A stretch of DNA of 64,000 nt, taken from Dorea sp. AM10-31. Lineage in GTDB: Bacteria > Bacillota > Clostridia > Lachnospirales > Lachnospiraceae. The translations under genes were made by a program, and so were the position numbers. This document shows, piece after piece, positions 36,385 through 44,397 of this stretch (position 1 is its first letter; each line of letters opens with the position of its first letter). The notes below the pieces were generated by a model. It was given only the letters and a program-made list of their open reading frames with translations. It did not search any database and was not told where the DNA came from. The stretch covers positions 372,001 through 436,000 of the forward strand of contig NZ_QTUV01000002.1 of the NCBI RefSeq assembly GCF_003435815.1, in the 5' to 3' direction.

Positions 36385-37732
36385 CTCTTCCTTCTTTTAA
36401 GTCTGTTACGATTCCATCGTATTCTTTATCCAGTTTGTAGAAGCACATGATCGCTACGATCAATACTGCTGCTAACACCGGAATGTAGATAAATAACGCA
36501 TTGATCGCTGTCAGTGCAGATGCACTCTGTGCTACCGCTTTTTCTGCATATCCTCCAAGTGCCAAAATCCATCCGAGCATAGCGGATCCAAGACCATTTC
36601 CGACTTTGAATCCAAAGCTTGAAGCACTGTTGATCAGTCCTTCTGTACGATATCCGGTCTTCCACTCTCCATATTCGATCGTATCCGATACAATCGCAAA
36701 CATGCAGGAAGAAATTCCGGCATTACCGACACCTTTTAATCCAGATGCGATCATGATTCCGATATAACTTGTTCCGACAAATGCAAACATTGCAAATCCG
36801 AGTCCATAGATGATTGCTCCGAGAATCAGCATATTTCTCTTACCGATCTTCTTAATGATAAATGCGGTAAAGAACATTGCCACGATCTGTACGATACTTG
36901 CTACAAGATTCATCGGTCCGACCAGATTTGGATTTTTCAGTACAACTTTTGCATAATAAACAGCAGCTCCGCCGTTCAGAGAATAAATGATGAAAATAAA
37001 TACCAGTGTCAGTGTGATCATGATCCAGTATTTATTCTGGAATAGTAAGCGAATTCCTTTGAAGAACGGGATCTTCTCCTGCTTTGTATGTTCAGAAGGT
37101 TTTACTCTCTCTTTCGTTCCTGTAAATGTAATTAAAAATATGATAACTGCAAGTACTCCGAACACTGCAAATGCTTTCGTCCATGCAGATGCGTTATTTC
37201 CAAATGCCTGTACAAGCGGAAGTGTCAGGTTTGTGATGATCAGCGTTCCGGTTGTTGCAAGGATCATACGGAAAATACTTAAAACAGATCTCTCGTACTG
37301 ATCCTGTGTGATCAGAGCATTCAGGGTTGCATATGGTACATTGATCGCTGTATAGATCACAGACGATACTAAGTTATATGTAATGAAAATGTATGCGATC
37401 TTCGCTGTCTGCCCCAGTCCTGACGGTACACTGAATAAGAGGATTCCGGCAATTGCAAACGGAATTGCCATCCGTAAAATCCACGGTCTGCATTTACCCA
37501 TTTTGGATTTGGTACGGTCTACGATCACTCCCATGATCAGATCCGTAACACCGTCAAAGATACGTGAAACGAGCATGATCGTTCCTACGATACCGGCACT
37601 GATATGCACATAATCTGTGTAGTAAAACAGCAGAAATGCTGACATTGCGGAATAAATGATGTTACATCCCAGGTCTCCGCATCCATAGGAAAATCTTTCC
37701 CAGAAACTGATTTTCGTCGTTTTTTGTTCCAT
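36365..37732 (-). CDS. GPH-family sugar:cation symporter (xyloside transporter)
   Basis: 455 residues with about twelve membrane segments. The fold and the start FWERFSYGCGDLGCNIIYS are typical of the glycoside-pentoside-hexuronide:cation family (MelB/XynP). ATG 37732 is chosen for its AAGGAG RBS; the reading frame upstream to 37774 lacks one. Overlap with the GH43 gene suggests xylobiose or longer xylosides as substrate; this is inference from context. Confidence 0.9.
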   Translation of the reverse strand: MEQKTTKISFWERFSYGCGDLGCNIIYSAMSAFLLFYYTDYVHISAGIVGTIMLVSRIFDGVTDLIMGVIVDRTKSKMGKCRPWILRMAIPFAIAGILLFSVPSGLGQTAKIAYIFITYNLVSSVIYTAINVPYATLNALITQDQYERSVLSIFRMILATTGTLIITNLTLPLVQAFGNNASAWTKAFAVFGVLAVIIFLITFTGTKERVKPSEHTKQEKIPFFKGIRLLFQNKYWIMITLTLVFIFIIYSLNGGAAVYYAKVVLKNPNLVGPMNLVASIVQIVAMFFTAFIIKKIGKRNMLILGAIIYGLGFAMFAFVGTSYIGIMIASGLKGVGNAGISSCMFAIVSDTIEYGEWKTGYRTEGLINSASSFGFKVGNGLGSAMLGWILALGGYAEKAVAQSASALTAINALFIYIPVLAAVLIVAIMCFYKLDKEYDGIVTDLKEGRGVADND

Positions 37733-37844
37733 TTTCTCTCTCCTTCTTATGTATGCTTTTCTTTCTATCTGCATTTATCATAACAGGCATTTTTTATCTT
37801 TAGAACAAACAAAAGCGACCTAAAAATAGGACGATTCCGACTTT

Positions 37845-38684
37845 TTATTTTTCTTTCTCTCTCGATTTCTTTCTTGCCTCTTTGGGAGTACATCCATAAT
37901 TTTCTTTGAATGTACGCATGGCAACACGGTAATTGGTACATCCGTGTGCTTCGAAAATCTCTCCGATAGAAGCATCTGTTGCAAGTAATTCTTCATGCAC
38001 CTTGACAATCCGGATCGCATACAGATATTCCATCAGTGTCATACCAATCTGCTTCTTGAAAAATCTTGCCAGATAATCTTCACTGTATCCAAAATGTGCG
38101 GCAATCTCCGGGACAAGACATTTTTCTCTGTGATGCTCTTTTAAGTAGACCATGATCTCATTTACACGTTCCAGATTTTTCTGATTACGGTCTGCTTCTT
38201 TTCTTACAATTTTTTTAGAGTAAGAATGAGCCAGCGTGTACAGAAGTTCATACAGCAAACTGTTAAAACGCAGCAGATAAGCCTCCGGACGGATATCGTA
38301 GACAATATACATATCTTCAAAGATTTTCTTCATCTTCTGAAGTCTTGTCTTATCAATCTCATTTTCCGGATGCATATCCACTTCAAACTGATACAATTCA
38401 ATATCCGGAATGTACTTAGTAAGCATCTCTTTCGGGATCTGTAATACAAGAGCCCTGTTCTTCTCACTCAATACGGAATGCATCACCCTGGAATTAATAA
38501 TATTAAATTCTCCTGCCTGCAGCACATTTTTCTGGTTCTCGGTCGTCACGATAATACTTCCTTCCAGCATATACACCAACTCCAGACTGTCATGCCAGTG
38601 CGGTGCGACATAACTTCCTTCATCTACCGATAAATAAAACCGTACTTCCACATCCGGGTTACGCGATACAATTTCGTGACGCAT
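37845..38684 (-). CDS. AraC-family transcriptional regulator with cupin sensor
   Basis: 279 residues: N-terminal cupin-like ligand domain (about 20-100, including APHWHDSLELVYMLEGS) and C-terminal double helix-turn-helix (about 180-275, IAAHFGYSEDYLARFFKK). The frame opens much further upstream, but ATG 38684 has AAAGGA eight bases ahead and begins MRHEIVSRNP; a -10 like TATACT lies at 38706-38711. Probable activator of the symporter-GH43 pair starting 112 bases downstream, in response to a xylo-oligosaccharide. Confidence 0.9.
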   Translation of the reverse strand: MRHEIVSRNPDVEVRFYLSVDEGSYVAPHWHDSLELVYMLEGSIIVTTENQKNVLQAGEFNIINSRVMHSVLSEKNRALVLQIPKEMLTKYIPDIELYQFEVDMHPENEIDKTRLQKMKKIFEDMYIVYDIRPEAYLLRFNSLLYELLYTLAHSYSKKIVRKEADRNQKNLERVNEIMVYLKEHHREKCLVPEIAAHFGYSEDYLARFFKKQIGMTLMEYLYAIRIVKVHEELLATDASIGEIFEAHGCTNYRVAMRTFKENYGCTPKEARKKSREKEK

Positions 38685-39059
38685 AATTTCAATCCTTTCC
38701 ATTTTTGTAAAGTATAACACATACTGCGTAAAAACAAAAAGAAGATATTCTATGTTATATGAATCATCAGCCGCATGAATTAGCTGCTTTAATACTTTAT
38801 GAAATATAATATGAAAAATCAAGAAAAAATATATGAATATGCTATAAAAGAAATGGTTGGTCACAGCATTAAGGACATCACCGAATCAGTCTACACTGTC
38901 CGAGATCTTGAATGGCTAAGAAATGACCTAGAGAAATTAAAATAAAGCGGCTGACTCGAGTGACTAATAGACAGTGTCTAATAAGTGTCTAATCAACCGC
39001 TTTTTCTTAGCTTTTATTCAATTCTACTAAGTCTAAAGCCCTTGTAAATTGGGCGTTTC
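38685..39059. other. Intergenic region with an integrase remnant, short direct repeats and hairpins
   Basis: Between the AraC gene and the GGGtGRT gene. It holds the AraC promoter region, the integrase C-terminal fragment described separately, a hairpin AAGCGG...CCGCTTTTT around 38944-39003, a repeated agtgtctaat, and a small GCCC/GGGC hairpin (about 39032-39052) that could end the GGGtGRT transcript. Confidence 0.7.
38799..38945 (+). pseudogene. C-terminal fragment of a tyrosine recombinase (phage/ICE integrase)
   Basis: Manual translation of a 48-residue frame on the plus strand gives IYEYAIKEMVGHSI, then KDITESVYTVRDLEWLRNDL and EKLK. This matches the extreme C-terminus of tyrosine integrases: the GH of box II (MVGHS) and the catalytic tyrosine (ESVYT). 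The catalytic arginine and the DNA-binding domains are missing. The strand is opposite to the neighbours. It is the relic of an element that integrated or excised here. Confidence 0.75.
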
Positions 39060-40070
39060 TTAGAATTTACCTGCCTTTGCAGCTTCCTCGATGGAAACAG
39101 CTACAGCTACAGTCATACCAACCATCGGGTTGTTACCTGCACCGATCAGTCCCATCATCTCAACGTGAGCCGGTACAGATGAAGATCCAGCGAACTGTGC
39201 ATCAGAGTGCATACGTCCAAGTGTATCTGTCATACCGTAAGAAGCCGGTCCTGCTGCCATGTTGTCCGGGTGAAGTGTACGTCCTGTACCACCACCGGAA
39301 GCAACTGAGAAATATTTCTTACCCTGCTCGATACATTCTTTTTTGTATGTACCTGCAACCGGGTGCTGGAAACGTGTCGGGTTTGTAGAGTTACCTGTGA
39401 TAGATACATCTACTCCTTCTTTGTGCATGATTGCAACACCTTCACGAACATCATTGGCACCATAGCAGTTAACTTTGGAACGAAGTCCCTCAGAGTAAGC
39501 AATTCTCTGTACTTCTTTCAGTTCTCCTGTATAGTAATCATACTCTGTCTGTACATATGTGAATCCGTTAATTCTGGAAATGATCTTTGCAGCATCTTTT
39601 CCAAGTCCGTTCAGGATAACACGAAGAGGTTTCTTACGAACTTTGTTTGCTTTCTCAGCGATACCGATTGCTCCTTCAGCAGCTGCGAATGATTCGTGAC
39701 CTGCCAGGAATGCGAAACAATCTGTATCTTCTTCCAGAAGCATCTTTCCTAAGTTACCGTGTCCAAGACCTACTTTACGCTGATCAGCTACAGATCCCGG
39801 AATACAGAATGCCTGAAGGCCTTCTCCGATTGCTGCCGCTGCGTCTGCTGCTGTCTTACATCCTTTTTTGATTGCGATTGCTGCACCTACTGTGTATGCC
39901 CAGCATGCATTCTCAAAACAGATTGGCTGAATACCTTTTACCTGATTGTATACATCAAGTCCGGCATCCTTTGTGATTTTCTCTGCTTCTTCGATAGAAG
40001 CAATGCCATAGCTGTTTAATACTTCATTGATTTTATCAATTCTTCTCTCATATGATTCAAATAAAGCCAT
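39060..40070 (-). CDS. GGGtGRT family protein, function unknown
   Basis: 336 residues, a family named after its conserved GGGTGRT motif, here at 259-265. No signal peptide or membrane segment. Notable conserved-looking stretches: QPICFENACWAYTVGAA (48-64), VGLGHGNLGKML (100-111), GHESFAAAEGAIGIAEKANK (124-143), and HVEMMGLIGAGNNPMVGM near the C-terminus. Seven cysteines (51, 56, 71, 89, 118, 202, 246) could serve a cluster. It lies 56 bases after the iron-sulfur scaffold-like gene; the two appear to form an operon. The reaction is not known and I assign none. Confidence 0.85.
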   Translation of the reverse strand: MALFESYERRIDKINEVLNSYGIASIEEAEKITKDAGLDVYNQVKGIQPICFENACWAYTVGAAIAIKKGCKTAADAAAAIGEGLQAFCIPGSVADQRKVGLGHGNLGKMLLEEDTDCFAFLAGHESFAAAEGAIGIAEKANKVRKKPLRVILNGLGKDAAKIISRINGFTYVQTEYDYYTGELKEVQRIAYSEGLRSKVNCYGANDVREGVAIMHKEGVDVSITGNSTNPTRFQHPVAGTYKKECIEQGKKYFSVASGGGTGRTLHPDNMAAGPASYGMTDTLGRMHSDAQFAGSSSVPAHVEMMGLIGAGNNPMVGMTVAVAVSIEEAAKAGKF

Positions 40071-40125
40071 TTAATTGTCCTCCTGAAAATTTTACCTGAT
40101 ATGTAATACCTGTACGCTATCGCGA

Positions 40126-40818
40126 TTATTCTTTACGTGGGTCGATGATCTTAACTGCATCTTCAACACGACCGTACTGTCCTTTTGCTTTCTCCCATGC
40201 ATCATTCGGTGTGTCACCTGCTTTGATGAAGTCTGTCATTTTACCAAGGTTTACAAACTGATATCCGATGATTTCATCGTGGTCATCTAAAGCGATACCT
40301 GTAACATATCCTTCAGCCATCTCAAGATAACGAGGACCTTTTGCTAATGTACCATACATAGTTCCAACCTGAGAACGAAGTCCCTTACCAAGGTCTTCCA
40401 GTCCTGCACCGATCGGAAGTCCGTCTTCAGAGAATGCACTCTGTGTTCTTCCGTATACGATCTGAAGGAATAACTCTCTCATTGCTGTATTAATCGCATC
40501 ACAGACAAGGTCTGTATTCAATGCTTCCAAAATAGTCTTTCCCGGAAGGATCTCAGATGCCATAGCAGCAGAATGTGTCATACCTGAACATCCAACTGTC
40601 TCAACAAGGGCTTCCTGGATAATTCCTTCTTTAACATTCAGTGTCAGTTTGCAGGTTCCCTGCTGTGGAGCACACCATCCAATACCGTGTGTCAGACCTG
40701 AAATATCTTTAACTTCTTTTGCCTTTACCCATTTTGCCTCTTCCGGAATCGGAGCTGGTCCGTGATTTGCACCCTGAGCTACCGGACACATCATCTCTAC
40801 TTCATGTGAATAAATCAT
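40126..40818 (-). CDS. Iron-sulfur cluster assembly scaffold-like protein (NifU N-terminal/IscU type)
   Basis: 230 residues from ATG 40818, which has AAAGGAG seven bases ahead (the frame upstream to 40863 is not needed). IscU-like core at about 45-170 with cysteines C49, C56, C77 (TVGCSGMTHSAAMASEI) and C106; the usual GCGSAI and HCS motifs are altered. A C-terminal extension (about 150-230) is not found in classical IscU. No sufS/iscS gene is adjacent. It pairs with the GGGtGRT gene, so it may be dedicated to that protein rather than being a general scaffold. Confidence 0.82.
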   Translation of the reverse strand: MIYSHEVEMMCPVAQGANHGPAPIPEEAKWVKAKEVKDISGLTHGIGWCAPQQGTCKLTLNVKEGIIQEALVETVGCSGMTHSAAMASEILPGKTILEALNTDLVCDAINTAMRELFLQIVYGRTQSAFSEDGLPIGAGLEDLGKGLRSQVGTMYGTLAKGPRYLEMAEGYVTGIALDDHDEIIGYQFVNLGKMTDFIKAGDTPNDAWEKAKGQYGRVEDAVKIIDPRKE

Positions 40819-40893
40819 TATAAAACTCCTTTCAACTATGTGTGTGTTTTCTCTTGTAGGCATTGTTATATGTTTAACGCCGTACTTGATTTT

Positions 40894-40922
40894 ATTTTCT
40901 CATAAATTCTTTTACTCGTCAA
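40894..40922 (-). promoter_or_regulatory. Likely promoter of the scaffold-GGGtGRT pair
   Basis: On the minus strand TTGACG (40917-40922), 17 bases, GAAAAT (40894-40899), 76 bases ahead of the scaffold gene start. The -10 is weak. A GGCGC/GCGCC hairpin (about 40943-40957) just upstream probably ends the preceding transcript. Confidence 0.55.
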
Positions 40923-40972
40923 TTGTCACTTTTTATCAAATTCCGGCGCTTTCTGCGCCTTTTCTCTGCATT

Positions 40973-42598
40973 TTACCTGTCAAGTCCCTTCCAGAACGCT
41001 GTATCTGCAACGGAACTCTTAATTTCGTCGAATGTATACGGTGCTGTCACCCATGCATATTTTGTACTCTGCTTACCGGATGAAGCGCTTCCCATATTGA
41101 ATCCGATCTCGATTCCGTCTTTGCTCACAAAAAAATTTGGAACATAAGCTCCTGTTTTGTCATTGCCTTCCAGTGCCTTTTTCATCTCAGCCGTAGTAAG
41201 GTCAGTAAGAAAACTGCTGTCACCGGTCTCTTTCTGCATGATCTTTGCCCAGTTTTCTACAAATGTGTCATCCAGCTTTACAATATCTCTGACTTCGTAA
41301 ATTTTCCCGTCACGAAGACGGATATTTACAGTACGAAGGTCTGTCTGATACTCGCTGTATTCACCTCTGGCACTTGTATCTTCAAATACAACACTGATAA
41401 AATCATTCGTTGCATAGGTCACTTTGCATTTTACATAACTGATCAGTGCCGGTGTGTTTGCTTCGATTACTTTCTGCTTGATCTTCTCATCCGGATGTGT
41501 ATAAATCTCATCCACGGTAGACATTGCACAGTTTTTTATTGTTTTATTAATTTTATCTGCATTCTTTCCTTTCAGGCCACTGATCTGTGGATAAGCAACA
41601 TTAAAATCAATGATTGTAGAAGTCTTTTCCGAATCACGGAAGCTGTATGTCTCATTTTTCACCTTGTAAGAAAGATTATCTGCCTTATAGGCTTCTATCT
41701 TATCAACGCCTGACACACTGCTTTCGTCTGTCTTGTTCTGGCTGTCTGAACCACTGTTTCCATTATTCTCATCATTATCGTATATATCATCCGAATCATC
41801 CCAGCTGTCACCGTCATCCTCATACGGCTGATCTTCTGTGATTCCTACGTCATCTTTTGCTTTATAATAGATAAAACTTCCAAATAAAAATGCGCCGCCG
41901 ACCGCTACGATCAAAAGTATGATCGCCGCAACAACTCCAACGATGACCGGTACTGCAGATCTCCGCTGTGGCATCTGTACCTGATGACTGTATGTTCCTG
42001 CTGGTCCCTGCCCGTTTTCTTCCGGTCCCGGGCCATAACTATAAGAGCCGCTTGAAGAACTGCCTGCACCGTAACCATAAGTATTCTGTCCCGGATTTCC
42101 GGTGCCGTAATGATAACTATACTGCCCGTATGCACTCTGCACCAGCTCCGCTTCCATCGGTACAAAACGGATTCCATCCTTTTCCTGTTCTTCTGTCACC
42201 TTGTGCATTCCAAGATGTTCATATGTCTCTACAGCCTGTGGCGCAGCATTTACTGTAATCTTAGAAGCATGCACTTCTCTTGCCGCAAATGCAACAGCTG
42301 CCAGATAAAGCATACGTCCGATACCGTGTCTTTGAAATGCCTTTCGTACAAAGAACAGACTGATGTGCCCGTTGTTTGTAACTGCGATCATTCCACAAAT
42401 CTGCACACCTTCAAACGCACCAAATATAGTCACTTCCTGCCGTTCAAACATCTCGCGGAAAGAGTCATAGCTGATAAATTCATGGAAACGTCCGACGCCT
42501 TCATCAGTATATGCCGGTGCAACATCTTCTGCAAATACTTCTGCCGCCAGATGCAGTGCCGGCAAAAGTTCCTGTATCTGTATTTTTCTGATATTCAT
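40973..42598 (-). CDS. GNAT acetyltransferase fused to a membrane-anchored RsiV/PdaC-like domain
   Basis: 541 residues in one frame. Residues 1-150: GNAT N-acetyltransferase domain with acetyl-CoA motif QRHGIGRML (89-97). 155-210: Gly/Tyr/Ser/Pro-rich linker. 214-242: one membrane segment. 250-295: very acidic Asp/Asn/Ser linker. 300-541: extracytoplasmic domain resembling DUF4163/DUF3298 (the region of RsiV and PdaC that binds lysozyme or cell wall), ending WVTAPYTFDEIKSSVAD. So a cytoplasmic enzyme is joined to an outer-surface sensor-like domain. It overlaps nothing and starts 8 bases after cinA. Substrates unknown. Confidence 0.8.
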   Translation of the reverse strand: MNIRKIQIQELLPALHLAAEVFAEDVAPAYTDEGVGRFHEFISYDSFREMFERQEVTIFGAFEGVQICGMIAVTNNGHISLFFVRKAFQRHGIGRMLYLAAVAFAAREVHASKITVNAAPQAVETYEHLGMHKVTEEQEKDGIRFVPMEAELVQSAYGQYSYHYGTGNPGQNTYGYGAGSSSSGSYSYGPGPEENGQGPAGTYSHQVQMPQRRSAVPVIVGVVAAIILLIVAVGGAFLFGSFIYYKAKDDVGITEDQPYEDDGDSWDDSDDIYDNDENNGNSGSDSQNKTDESSVSGVDKIEAYKADNLSYKVKNETYSFRDSEKTSTIIDFNVAYPQISGLKGKNADKINKTIKNCAMSTVDEIYTHPDEKIKQKVIEANTPALISYVKCKVTYATNDFISVVFEDTSARGEYSEYQTDLRTVNIRLRDGKIYEVRDIVKLDDTFVENWAKIMQKETGDSSFLTDLTTAEMKKALEGNDKTGAYVPNFFVSKDGIEIGFNMGSASSGKQSTKYAWVTAPYTFDEIKSSVADTAFWKGLDR

Positions 42599-42605
42599 TT
42601 CGGAT

Positions 42606-43853
42606 TTAACTCCTTTCTTTTACCAGTTCCTCCCGTAGGAATGTCAGAGCACGCACAACGGCATAATCTCTGTTTTTCGCACGATTTCCGGTAAAATGAA
42701 ATTCTTTTACTTCTGTATGTCCCTTTACATAGCATCCAATATAAACCAGTCCGACCGGTTTCTCTTTGGTTCCGCCCCCAGGCCCTGCAATACCGGTCAC
42801 CGCCAATGCGGCATCTGCTCCGGCTGCTTTTGCTGCACCTTCTGCCATCTCTCTGGCAGTCTGTTCGCTTACTGCGCCGTATGCTTCCAGTGTCTCTTCT
42901 TTTACACCAAGCAGTTTGCTCTTTGCACGATTGGCATAAGTAATATAGCCTTCTTCATACACTTCCGATGCGCCTGCAACATTCATGATCCGTCCTGCGA
43001 GCAGACCAGCCGTACAGGACTCTGCGGTTGTCACTGTCATCTTCTTCCCTTTCAGGAGTTCCACAACTGCATCTTCCAGCGTCACATCTTCTTCGGTTGT
43101 GTAGATTTTATCTCCGAATCTGTAGAACAGCTCATCCATCATCGGCTTCATTAAAGCATCTGCCTCTTCTTCACTCTTTGCTCTGGCTGTCACACGGAGA
43201 TGTACTTCTCCTGTCTTTGCATAAGGCGCAAGTGTCGGATTGGTCTGTGTCTCCAGAAGATCCGTAATAACCGTCTCCACTCTGCTTTCTCCCATAGAGC
43301 AGATCTTCACCATTTTAGAATAAATACCTTCCGGTTGTAAGCCATTCAGATATGGAGCAATCTTTGACTCAAACATTGGTTTCAGTTCATTAGGAGGACC
43401 TGGAAGCAAAATCGCTGTCTTGTCGTTTTCTTCCAGTATCAGTCCGGGAGCCGTTCCATTGTCATTATCAACAACAACCGCGCCTTCCGGAACCATTGCC
43501 TGTTTCCAGTTATTTGCTGTAATATTGCGGTTGTGTACCCGTGCAAAATAATCTTCGATTCGGGCTCTTGTACGTGCATCTTCGTACAGTTCTTTTCCAA
43601 ATACTTTTGCTGTCACTTCTTTTGTCAGGTCATCCTTTGTAGGGCCAAGTCCACCGCCAAGAATCACAATATCACTTCTTGACAGTGCCAGACGAAGCGC
43701 ATCTTCCAGTCTCTTCTCATTGTCCCCGACAACACTCTGGTGATAGCAGGAAAGTCCCAGACCTGCACACTTTTCAGACAGATATGCTGCATTTGTATTT
43801 ACGATATTTCCAAGCAGAATCTCTGTTCCGACAGAGATAAATTCAACTGTCAC
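42606..43853 (-). CDS. cinA: CinA-family nicotinamide mononucleotide deamidase-related protein
   Basis: 415 residues from GTG 43853, preceded by GGGAGGA seven bases upstream; this gives the usual MTVEFISVGTEILLGNIVNT start. The N-terminal MoCF-like (COG1058) domain (1-170) and C-terminal amidase (COG1546) domain (about 250-410, TTAESCTAGLLAGRI) are both present. Role by family: recycling NMN to nicotinate mononucleotide and competence/damage response. It overlaps neither neighbour but starts one base before the pgsA stop region; usual pgsA-cinA order. Confidence 0.92.
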   Translation of the reverse strand: MTVEFISVGTEILLGNIVNTNAAYLSEKCAGLGLSCYHQSVVGDNEKRLEDALRLALSRSDIVILGGGLGPTKDDLTKEVTAKVFGKELYEDARTRARIEDYFARVHNRNITANNWKQAMVPEGAVVVDNDNGTAPGLILEENDKTAILLPGPPNELKPMFESKIAPYLNGLQPEGIYSKMVKICSMGESRVETVITDLLETQTNPTLAPYAKTGEVHLRVTARAKSEEEADALMKPMMDELFYRFGDKIYTTEEDVTLEDAVVELLKGKKMTVTTAESCTAGLLAGRIMNVAGASEVYEEGYITYANRAKSKLLGVKEETLEAYGAVSEQTAREMAEGAAKAAGADAALAVTGIAGPGGGTKEKPVGLVYIGCYVKGHTEVKEFHFTGNRAKNRDYAVVRALTFLREELVKERS

Positions 43854-43854
43854 T

Positions 43855-44397
43855 TTACATTCCTCCCTGCGTAAGAACCTCAACATTTTTCGCAATATAA
43901 TCAATTAAAGAAACAATGGTCAGAATCAGTGCTGCCCACATCAGGACTGTTCCGATCACATCAAATACCCCGCCCAGATCCATGATCATCACGATCACCA
44001 TAAACATCTGTGAAACGGTCTTAAACTTTCCCCAGTAACTTGCCGCAATGACAATGCCATTGTCAGAAGCTACCAGACGGAATCCGCTGATAATAAATTC
44101 TCTTGCGATAATAACGATCACAAACCATGCCGTCAGCTTGCCAAGCGGAATGAGACAGATCATTGCAGAACATACAAGCAACTTATCTGCAAGAGGATCC
44201 ATGAATTTTCCAAAGTTTGTAACCAGACCTCTTGCTCTAGCAATCTTACCGTCCAGCATATCTGTAAGACTTGCCACGCAGAAAATAATAAGCGCGATCC
44301 ATTTATTGGCTGCACCGCCTGCGTCCGTCAACATAAAAAAAACAAAGAAAGGTACCATGATAATTCGTAATACTGTCAGCTTATTTGGTAAATTCAT
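43855..44397 (-). CDS. pgsA: CDP-diacylglycerol-glycerol-3-phosphate 3-phosphatidyltransferase
   Basis: Membrane enzyme of phosphatidylglycerol synthesis: CDP-diacylglycerol plus glycerol-3-phosphate gives phosphatidylglycerol phosphate. 180 residues, with about four to six membrane segments. The CDP-alcohol phosphotransferase signature is intact: D46, D49-G50, AR at 53-54, G63, D67, D71. It is immediately downstream of rimO, the order common in Clostridia. In the same window gpsA and plsY supply and acylate glycerol-3-phosphate. Confidence 0.95.
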   Translation of the reverse strand: MNLPNKLTVLRIIMVPFFVFFMLTDAGGAANKWIALIIFCVASLTDMLDGKIARARGLVTNFGKFMDPLADKLLVCSAMICLIPLGKLTAWFVIVIIAREFIISGFRLVASDNGIVIAASYWGKFKTVSQMFMVIVMIMDLGGVFDVIGTVLMWAALILTIVSLIDYIAKNVEVLTQGGM

